DNA from: Acidiferrobacteraceae bacterium
Lineage (GTDB): Bacteria > Pseudomonadota > Gammaproteobacteria > Acidiferrobacterales > Acidiferrobacteraceae
Assembly (NCBI GenBank): GCA_027343725.1
Contig: DAHWKH010000019.1
Location: 1-6,360 of the forward strand
Direction: 5' to 3'
DNA: 6,360 bases
Shown piece by piece: positions 1 to 4,801 of this stretch. The notes beneath the pieces were generated by a model that saw only the letters and a program-made list of their open reading frames with translations, ran no database searches and was not told where the DNA came from. Position 1 is the stretch's first letter. Every line of letters begins with the position of its first letter. The position numbers were made by a program, and so were the translations under genes.

Positions 1-51
1 CAGTATGGGGTGCCGGGACCGGGACTGTAAACACCGGACCAGGCGGTTGGA

Positions 52-80
52 TGGCCGCGGGCGCAAGCCGCGCTTATAAT
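52..80 (+). promoter_or_regulatory. Candidate sigma-70 promoter of otsB with perfect -10 box
   Basis: A consensus TATAAT lies at 75-80, which stands out in such GC-rich DNA. Exactly 17 bases upstream, at 52-57, is TGGCCG, a poor match to the -35 consensus; the better TTGGAT at 47-52 would need a 22-base spacer. The normal -10 to start-site distance puts transcription initiation at about base 87, which is the A of an ATG. The -10 box is seen directly; activity and start site are inferred. Bases 1-51 hold nothing I can identify: a frame closed by TAA at 28-30 could be the tail of an upstream gene, but too little is visible. Confidence 0.6.
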
Positions 81-86
81 ACCGCC

Positions 87-152
87 ATGCATCGCCGCCG
101 AACGACCATTGGACGGACACCCCCCGGCGCGCGCGCCGCGCATCCCGCATGA
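87..152 (+). CDS. Possible leaderless 21-codon leader ORF overlapping otsB start
   Basis: An ATG lies 7 bases after the last base of the TATAAT box, at the predicted transcription start, so an mRNA made from that promoter would begin with AUG and have no leader. The frame runs 21 codons (MHRRRTTIGRTPPG..., Arg- and Pro-rich, basic) and stops at TGA 150-152, which shares the ATGA tetramer with the otsB start at 149. otsB has no purine-rich Shine-Dalgarno sequence before it and no other in-frame ATG, GTG or TTG between an in-frame TAA at 77 and base 149. Termination-reinitiation from this ORF would therefore explain how otsB is translated. I recognise no homology for the peptide; its role may be only to deliver ribosomes. 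The sequence layout is certain, expression is inference. Confidence 0.35.
   Translation: MHRRRTTIGRTPPGARAAHPA
125..138 (+). repeat. Perfect 14-base G/C palindrome just upstream of otsB
   Basis: CGGCGCGCGCGCCG is its own reverse complement and ends 10 bases before the otsB ATG. In RNA it could fold as a five-pair stem with a four-base loop inside the leader ORF; in DNA it is an alternating CG tract. It could slow ribosomes or shield the otsB start, or be chance in a region of this composition. The palindrome is seen directly; a function is not shown. Confidence 0.35.
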
Positions 153-955
153 ACACCGAGCACCGAGCCGTCCTCGAGACGTTTCTCGCGCGCCTTCGCG
201 GCGCGCGCGAGCGGGTGCTGGCGCTCGATTACGACGGCACGCTGGCGCCCTTCGTCGCGCGCCGCGAGGACGCGGACCTCTACCCGGGCATCGCCCCCCT
301 GCTCGCCCGCATTCGCGAGCAGGGCACGCACATCGCCTTCATCACCGGTCGCCCGGCGCCCGATCTCGCACGCCGCCTGCCTCTGACCGGGATCGAGATT
401 TACGGCAGCCACGGCCACGAGTACCTCGGCCCCGACGGGGCGCTCGTGCAAACGCCCCTCGAGGCGCCGGTGCGCTCGGCGCTCGAGCGCCTCGGCGCGC
501 GCATCCAGGAGGCGGGGGACAGCCGCTGGCTCGAGCGCAAACACGCGACGGTGGCGATCCACTGGCGGGACGCCGATCCGCGCACGCGCGCATCCCTCGA
601 GTCGCTCGCGGCCTCCTTGAGCGCCGATCTGCCCGCGGCGATCGCGGTGCTGCCCTTCGACGGGGGCATCGAATTCCGCGCGCGCGGCCACGACAAAGGC
701 GTCGCGCTGCGCTCGCTGCTCGCGCGCCACCCCGGGGCGGTCGCCGCCTACCTCGGCGATGACCACACCGACGAGGACGCCTTCGCGGCCTTGCCCCGGG
801 ACGACCTCGGCATCCTCGTGCGTCCGGATTTCCGGGCCACAGGCGCGCGCTTGTGGCTGCGTCCCCCGGACGAGCTGCGCGCCTTTCTCGGGCTCTGGGC
901 GCGCATCGACGCGGGCGAGGCGCCGGCGGCCCTGGCCCGGGAGATCGCGCGCTAG
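149..955 (+). CDS. otsB: Trehalose-6-phosphate phosphatase OtsB
   Basis: Cytoplasmic HAD-superfamily phosphatase of 268 residues that hydrolyses trehalose-6-phosphate to trehalose, the second step of the OtsA-OtsB pathway. HAD motif I is LDYDGTL with nucleophile Asp27 and acid/base Asp29. Motif II is ITGRP with Thr66. The family-typical GSHGHE is at 86-91 and an ERKHATVAIHWR block at 129-140. The motif III lysine is Lys183 in HDKG, and motif IV is GDDHTDEDAF at 203-212, supplying the Mg2+ ligands. All catalytic residues are present and the length is normal (E. coli OtsB is 266). The ATG at 149 is the only possible start before an in-frame stop at 77, yet there is no Shine-Dalgarno sequence; the start overlaps the stop of a possible leader ORF. 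otsA follows 210 bases downstream in the same direction. Function is near certain from the motifs and the otsA neighbour. Confidence 0.95.
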   Translation: MNTEHRAVLETFLARLRGARERVLALDYDGTLAPFVARREDADLYPGIAPLLARIREQGTHIAFITGRPAPDLARRLPLTGIEIYGSHGHEYLGPDGALVQTPLEAPVRSALERLGARIQEAGDSRWLERKHATVAIHWRDADPRTRASLESLAASLSADLPAAIAVLPFDGGIEFRARGHDKGVALRSLLARHPGAVAAYLGDDHTDEDAFAALPRDDLGILVRPDFRATGARLWLRPPDELRAFLGLWARIDAGEAPAALAREIAR

Positions 956-1048
956 GCGCCGCTCGCCCACGCCCGGCTTGCATTTCGGTCCTCCCAACAC
1001 AACCGGGCCGTGCCGCATGGCAACACCGATCGCGAGACGTTCCCAGGG

Positions 1049-1077
1049 TGGCCTAGACCGCGAAAGAGGGTTATGCT
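1049..1077 (+). promoter_or_regulatory. Weak candidate promoter in the otsB-otsA spacer
   Basis: The 210-base spacer contains TATGCT at 1072-1077 (4 of 6 matches to the -10 consensus), with TGGCCT at 1049-1054 exactly 17 bases upstream, a poor -35. Transcription would start near A1085, leaving a leader of about 81 bases to otsA. The element has the same TGGC-N19-TANNNT form as the candidates before otsB and the GGDEF-EAL gene. If real, otsA would have its own transcription in addition to read-through from otsB. I see no hairpin followed by a T-run in the spacer, so no intrinsic terminator separates the two genes. Confidence 0.3.
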
Positions 1078-1156
1078 GACTGCCACGGTGTCCGCCCGGC
1101 GCGACGCTCTTCCGGGTTGGGACACAGCTCCGAGACAGGGCCATACGCCGCGCCAT

Positions 1157-1161
1157 GGAGG
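1157..1161 (+). promoter_or_regulatory. Shine-Dalgarno sequence that decides the otsA start
   Basis: GGAGG lies four bases before the ATG at 1166. The same frame is open upstream to GTG codons at 1088 and 1010, but the extra 26 or 52 residues resemble no OtsA N-terminus, and the conserved VVVSNR block is at the usual distance from 1166. The site lies inside an 8-base direct repeat pattern, GCGCCATG at 1150-1157 and 1161-1168. Confidence 0.75.
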
Positions 1162-1165
1162 CGCC

Positions 1166-2662
1166 ATGAATGACTTGAGCACTGCGGGCGACCGCCTCGT
1201 CGTGGTTTCCAACCGGCTTCCGGTGGTTTTGAGGAAAATCGACGGGAGCTGGTCGTTCAGCCCGGGCTCAGGCGGCCTTGTGAGCGCGCTTGCGCCGGTC
1301 CTGCGCAATCGCGGCGGCATCTGGATCGGGTGGCCCGGCAGCGTCGAGGCCGAGACCTCCGCCATGCAAGAGGTCCTCGAAGAGGCGACGCGCCATTCCG
1401 GATACACATTGAAATCCGTCGCGCTCGACATGCGCGACAAAAACGACTTCTACCACGGCTTCGCGAACGAGGTCATCTGGCCTCTGTTCCACGACCTGCA
1501 ATCGCACTGCAACTTTGCGCCGCGCTACTGGGACGCCTATACGCGTGTGAACCGCAAGTTCGCCGACGTGATCATACGCAGCGTCGGGCCCGATGATTTC
1601 ATATGGGTCCACGACTACCATCTGATGGCGGTGGGCCGCGAGCTCAAGGCGCTGGGGATGGGGGCGCAGGTCGGCTTCTTTTTGCACATCCCGTTCCCGC
1701 CCCCGGACATCTACATGAAGCTGCCCTGGCGCTTCCCACTCTTGCGGGCGCTGCTCGAGTACGACCTCATCGGCTTCCAGACCCTGCGCGATCGCCGCAA
1801 CTTTCTCCAATGCGTGCGCCTCATCGCCCCGGACCTTACGATCAGCGGCAAGGGGCAGGTCGTGACCTTGCGCGTCGGCCGGCGCGAGGTACGGGTGGGC
1901 ACGTTTCCGATCGGCATCGACTTCAAGGAGTTCGCGCGCGACAGCCAGAACGAGGCCGTGGCGCGGCTTGCGCGCCACATCCACCGGGACCTGCCGGGAC
2001 GGCAAATGATCCTGGGCGTGGATCGCCTCGATTACACCAAGGGCATCACCCATCGCTTCGAGGCCTTCCGCAACGCCCTCCAGCGCTTCCCCGAACTCCA
2101 CCACCGCACGACGCTCGTTCAGGTGGTGGTGCCAAGCCGCGAGGACATCCCCAAATACCACAGCCTCAAGGTCGAGATGGAACAACTCGTCGGCGAGATC
2201 AACGGACAATTCACGCAGTCGGGCTGGGTCCCGATCCATTACATCTTCCGCAGCCTGAGCCGCACCGAGCTCCTGGCCTATTACCGGGCCTGTCACATCG
2301 CGCTCGTGACTCCGCTCAAAGACGGTATGAATCTCGTCGCCAAGGAATTCTGTGCCGCCAACCCCGAAGGCGAAGGGGTGCTGATCCTGTCGGAGTTCGC
2401 CGGCGCCGCGGCCCAGTTACAAAAGGCCGCGTTGCTCGTGAACCCGTACAACGTCGAGGAAGTGGCCGAGGCCATCCAACGGGCCATCCATATGAGCGCC
2501 GGCGAGCGCCGCGCGCGCATGCACAAACTGAAGCGCTTCGTGCGCGACTACGACATCTTCTGGTGGGTCGACGCCTTCCTGCGCGCGGCGATCGCCAAGG
2601 ATCTCAGCAACTTCCCGGTCCCCGAAGACTACGTACCGCATATGGAGACCATCTCCTTGTAA
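1166..2662 (+). CDS. otsA: Trehalose-6-phosphate synthase OtsA (UDP-forming)
   Basis: GT20-family GT-B glycosyltransferase of 498 residues (E. coli OtsA is 474). It transfers glucose from UDP-glucose to glucose-6-phosphate, giving trehalose-6-phosphate for OtsB. The N-terminal VVVSNRLP carries Arg17, matching E. coli Arg9, followed by a GSGGL loop and WIGWPG. Further expected sites are Tyr96 and Trp105 in the FYHGFANEVIWPLFH block, Asp150 in WVHDYHL and His174 in FFLHIPFP. The nucleotide-donor site has Arg287 and Lys292 in VDRLDYTKG, then Asp386 and Glu394 in PLKDGMNLVAKEF. From Tyr96 on these keep a near-constant offset to E. coli numbering (20, then 25). The loop after VSNR is longer than in E. 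coli and closer in style to other bacterial and eukaryotic TPS proteins. UDP-glucose preference is assumed from the family and not readable here. otsB lies upstream and rep starts 63 bases downstream. Confidence 0.95.
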   Translation: MNDLSTAGDRLVVVSNRLPVVLRKIDGSWSFSPGSGGLVSALAPVLRNRGGIWIGWPGSVEAETSAMQEVLEEATRHSGYTLKSVALDMRDKNDFYHGFANEVIWPLFHDLQSHCNFAPRYWDAYTRVNRKFADVIIRSVGPDDFIWVHDYHLMAVGRELKALGMGAQVGFFLHIPFPPPDIYMKLPWRFPLLRALLEYDLIGFQTLRDRRNFLQCVRLIAPDLTISGKGQVVTLRVGRREVRVGTFPIGIDFKEFARDSQNEAVARLARHIHRDLPGRQMILGVDRLDYTKGITHRFEAFRNALQRFPELHHRTTLVQVVVPSREDIPKYHSLKVEMEQLVGEINGQFTQSGWVPIHYIFRSLSRTELLAYYRACHIALVTPLKDGMNLVAKEFCAANPEGEGVLILSEFAGAAAQLQKAALLVNPYNVEEVAEAIQRAIHMSAGERRARMHKLKRFVRDYDIFWWVDAFLRAAIAKDLSNFPVPEDYVPHMETISL

Positions 2663-2688
2663 CGGCGCCTTGCGCGTCGTTGTCAAGA

Positions 2689-2717
2689 TTGTCGCCCTTC
2701 GGCTTCGCCAGTAGACT
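2689..2717 (+). promoter_or_regulatory. Candidate promoter placing the rep transcription start at its ATG
   Basis: TTGTCG at 2689-2694 (4 of 6 to the -35 consensus) and TAGACT at 2712-2717 (4 of 6 to the -10) are separated by the optimal 17 bases, in the 63-base otsA-rep gap. The predicted start is 2724-2726, and the rep ATG begins at 2726. The mRNA would be leaderless or nearly so, consistent with the lack of any Shine-Dalgarno sequence before rep. Read-through from otsA is also possible, since no terminator-like hairpin with a T-run is visible. Confidence 0.45.
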
Positions 2718-2725
2718 GCCCCGCC

Positions 2726-4708
2726 ATGGGCATACTCGAGGGCCTCAATGAGCCGCAGCGCGCAGCCGTCCAGACCGTCGACACGCCCTTGTTGGTGATC
2801 GCCGGCGCCGGCAGCGGCAAGACCCGGGTGATCGCCCACAAGATCGCCTACCTCGTTCAACGCGTCGGGTTGGCACCCGAACAGATCGTCGCCGTCACCT
2901 TCACCAATAAGGCCGCGCGCGAGATGCGCGAGCGCGCCAGCGCGCTCCTCACGCGCACCGATCGGCGCCGGCTCACGGTCCTGACCTTCCACGCGCTCGG
3001 GCTGCGCATCATCCGCGACGACGCCGCGGCCTTCGGCCTGCGTCCGGGATTCACCCTGATGGACCCGCAGGACGCCCTGGCCGCGGTCAAGGACATCTGC
3101 CGTGAGCGCCTGGGCCGGGACGCCTGCGCCGATACGGTCGCGCAACGCATCCGCGCCTGGAAGGACGCGTGCGTGAGCCCCGAGCAGGCCTTGAGCGAGG
3201 CCGCGCCGGAGGCTTCCGTTTACGCCGACTACCAGGAGCGCCTCAAGGCCTACAACGCGATCGACCTCGACGACCTGATCGCGCTTCCGGCGAACCTCCT
3301 CGCGCGTGACGCGCGAGCGCGTGCGCGCTGGCGGGAGTGCTGGCGCTATCTTTTGATCGACGAGTATCAGGACACGAACGACGCGCAATACCGTTTGGCG
3401 GGCGCGCTCGCCGGGCCCGCCTTCACCGCCGTGGGCGATGACGATCAGTCGATCTATTCCTGGCGCGGCGCGCGCCCCGAAAACCTGCGCCGCCTGACCG
3501 AAGACCACCCGAACCTCAAGGTGATTCCGCTCGAGCAGAACTACCGCTCGACCGGGCGCATCCTGAAGGCCGCCAACGCCGTCATCGGCCACAACCCGCA
3601 CCTCTTTCCCAAGAGGCTCTGGAGCGCGCTCGGATTCGGCGAGCCCCTGAGGATCCTCGTGGCCCGTGACGAGGCCCACGAGGCCGCGCGCGTCGTAGCG
3701 CAACTGCTGCATGACAAGTTCGTGCGCCAGGGGCGCTACGACGACTACGCGATCCTCTACCGAGGCAACCACCAGGCCCGGCCCTTCGAGCAGGTCCTGC
3801 GCGAACACCGCATCCCCTACGCCCTGAGCGGCACGACCTCCTTCTTCGACCGCGCCGAGATCCGCGATCTGATCGCCTACCTGAGGCTCTTGCACAACCC
3901 CGCGGATGATGCCGCGTTTTTACGCATCTGCAACGTCCCGCGCCGGGACATCGGTCCGGCCACGGTCGCGCGCTTACGCGCCTATGCCGAGCGCCGCAAT
4001 CAGCCCCTCCTCATCTGCTGCCAGGAGCTGGCCCTCGCGCAGCACGTGCCCGGGCCGCAGGCGGCGGCCTTGCGCCGGCTCGCGGTCCTCCTCGAGACCC
4101 TGCGCGATCGCGCGGCCCACGGCCCGGCGGGCGCGGTCGCGCGCGCGCTGTTGGCGGACATCGGCTACGAGGACTTCGTGCGCGCCGAGGCCGACGATGC
4201 CGCGCAAGCCCGCCGGCGCCTCGATGCCCTCGGCGACTTCCTCGCATGGGTCGACCGCCTGGGGGCCGAGGACGAGCGCGCCTTCGGCGACGTCGTCGCG
4301 CACATCGTCCTGAGCGGCATGGGGGACCCCGGGCGCGAGCCGGACGGGGAGTGCGTGCGCCTCATGACCCTGCACGCCGCCAAGGGGCTCGAATTCCCCC
4401 ACGTCTTCCTGGTCGGCGCCGAAGAGGGTCTCCTGCCGCATCAGGCCTCGCAGGACGGCCCGGCCCTCGAGGAGGAACGCCGCCTTGCCTACGTCGGCAT
4501 GACGCGCGCCCGCCAGACGCTGACCATCAGCTACGCCGGCAAGCGCCGCCGCCACGGCGAGTCCGTGGAGACCGAGCCCAGCCGTTTCCTGCAGGAGATC
4601 CCGAGCGAGGACATCCTCTGGGACGGGCGCGCGGACAAGCCGCGCGAGGAGCGCCTGGCACACGGGGCGACCCACCTCGAGGGCCTGCGCGCCCTCCTCA
4701 ATCGCTAG
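2726..4708 (+). CDS. rep: ATP-dependent DNA helicase Rep (UvrD/Rep superfamily 1)
   Basis: A 660-residue superfamily 1A 3'-5' DNA helicase (E. coli Rep is 673). Rep travels with the replisome, clears protein blocks and helps restart forks. Motifs in order: Q motif LNEPQRAAV at 7-15, Walker A AGAGSGKT at 26-33, motif Ia FTNKAAREM from 59, Walker B DEYQDTN at 212-218, motif III GDDDQSIYSWRGA at 237-249, motif IV LEQNYRS at 269-275, motif V MTLHAAKGLEF at 547-557, and motif VI with VGMTRAR and Arg594. It resembles Rep more than UvrD or PcrA because of Rep-like stretches such as YAILYRGNHQ, TSFFDRAEI and a short tail ending near EERLAHGATHLEGLRALL, close to the E. coli Rep end. That tail is the DnaB-contact region in E. 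coli. The start at 2726 gives an N-terminus a few residues longer than E. coli; no Shine-Dalgarno sequence precedes it. All motor residues look intact. Confidence 0.95.
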   Translation: MGILEGLNEPQRAAVQTVDTPLLVIAGAGSGKTRVIAHKIAYLVQRVGLAPEQIVAVTFTNKAAREMRERASALLTRTDRRRLTVLTFHALGLRIIRDDAAAFGLRPGFTLMDPQDALAAVKDICRERLGRDACADTVAQRIRAWKDACVSPEQALSEAAPEASVYADYQERLKAYNAIDLDDLIALPANLLARDARARARWRECWRYLLIDEYQDTNDAQYRLAGALAGPAFTAVGDDDQSIYSWRGARPENLRRLTEDHPNLKVIPLEQNYRSTGRILKAANAVIGHNPHLFPKRLWSALGFGEPLRILVARDEAHEAARVVAQLLHDKFVRQGRYDDYAILYRGNHQARPFEQVLREHRIPYALSGTTSFFDRAEIRDLIAYLRLLHNPADDAAFLRICNVPRRDIGPATVARLRAYAERRNQPLLICCQELALAQHVPGPQAAALRRLAVLLETLRDRAAHGPAGAVARALLADIGYEDFVRAEADDAAQARRRLDALGDFLAWVDRLGAEDERAFGDVVAHIVLSGMGDPGREPDGECVRLMTLHAAKGLEFPHVFLVGAEEGLLPHQASQDGPALEEERRLAYVGMTRARQTLTISYAGKRRRHGESVETEPSRFLQEIPSEDILWDGRADKPREERLAHGATHLEGLRALLNR

Positions 4709-4729
4709 GCCGCGGCCGCAAGCGGACAG

Positions 4730-4758
4730 TGGCGCAGGACCCGGATTTCCGTTAGGCT
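4730..4758 (+). promoter_or_regulatory. Weak candidate promoter of the GGDEF-EAL gene
   Basis: TAGGCT at 4753-4758 (3 of 6 to the -10 consensus, with the key TA...T) has TGGCGC 17 bases upstream at 4730-4735, a poor -35. It lies in the 93-base gap after rep. The predicted start, about 4764-4765, coincides with an ATG at 4764 that opens a five-codon ORF. No terminator with a T-run is visible after rep; the GCGGCCGC palindrome at 4712-4719 lacks one. Confidence 0.3.
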
Positions 4759-4763
4759 TACGC

Positions 4764-4781
4764 ATGATCACAGGGGTGTGA
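4764..4781 (+). other. Five-codon mini-ORF at the predicted transcript start
   Basis: ATG ATC ACA GGG GTG TGA encodes MITGV. Its stop TGA at 4779-4781 shares a GTGA tetramer with an in-frame GTG at 4778, which would be an alternative start for the GGDEF-EAL gene eight codons upstream of the preferred ATG. The layout resembles the leader ORF before otsB, but this ORF is so short that chance is quite possible, and the ATG at 4802 with its own ribosome binding site does not need it. Confidence 0.2.
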
Positions 4782-4788
4782 TAGCCAC

Positions 4789-4792
4789 GGAG
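4789..4792 (+). promoter_or_regulatory. Shine-Dalgarno sequence selecting the ATG at 4802
   Basis: GGAG lies nine bases before ATG 4802, followed by a further G-run at 4794-4798. This favours 4802 over the in-frame GTG at 4778, which has only a weaker GGGG run directly next to it and would add eight non-conserved residues. Confidence 0.6.
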
Positions 4793-4801
4793 CGGGGGAT
4801 T

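Noticed and set aside
1..30. Reading frame ending QYGVPGPGL-stop as the C-terminus of an upstream gene.
   Set aside because: Only nine codons are visible and they carry no recognisable pattern; other frames are equally possible.
187..207. Eight-pair CGCGCGCC/GGCGCGCG hairpin early in otsB.
   Set aside because: It encodes conserved-length protein sequence (Ala-Arg-Leu-Arg-Gly region) made of GC-rich Arg and Ala codons; such hairpins arise often by composition alone and no regulatory context is visible.
1010..1165. GTG 1010 or GTG 1088 as the start of otsA.
   Set aside because: The added residues match nothing at OtsA N-termini and have no ribosome binding site, whereas ATG 1166 has GGAGG at good spacing and places VVVSNR normally. 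GTG 1088 is kept only as a remote option.
3300..3316. TCGCGCG-TGA-CGCGCGA inverted repeat inside rep.
   Set aside because: It falls in ordinary coding sequence with Ala/Arg/Asp codons, is unique in the window and has no sign of being an operator.
4710..4728. CCGCGGCCGCAAGCGG after the rep stop as an intrinsic terminator.
   Set aside because: There is no T-run after it and the possible stems are short or have unsuitable loops.
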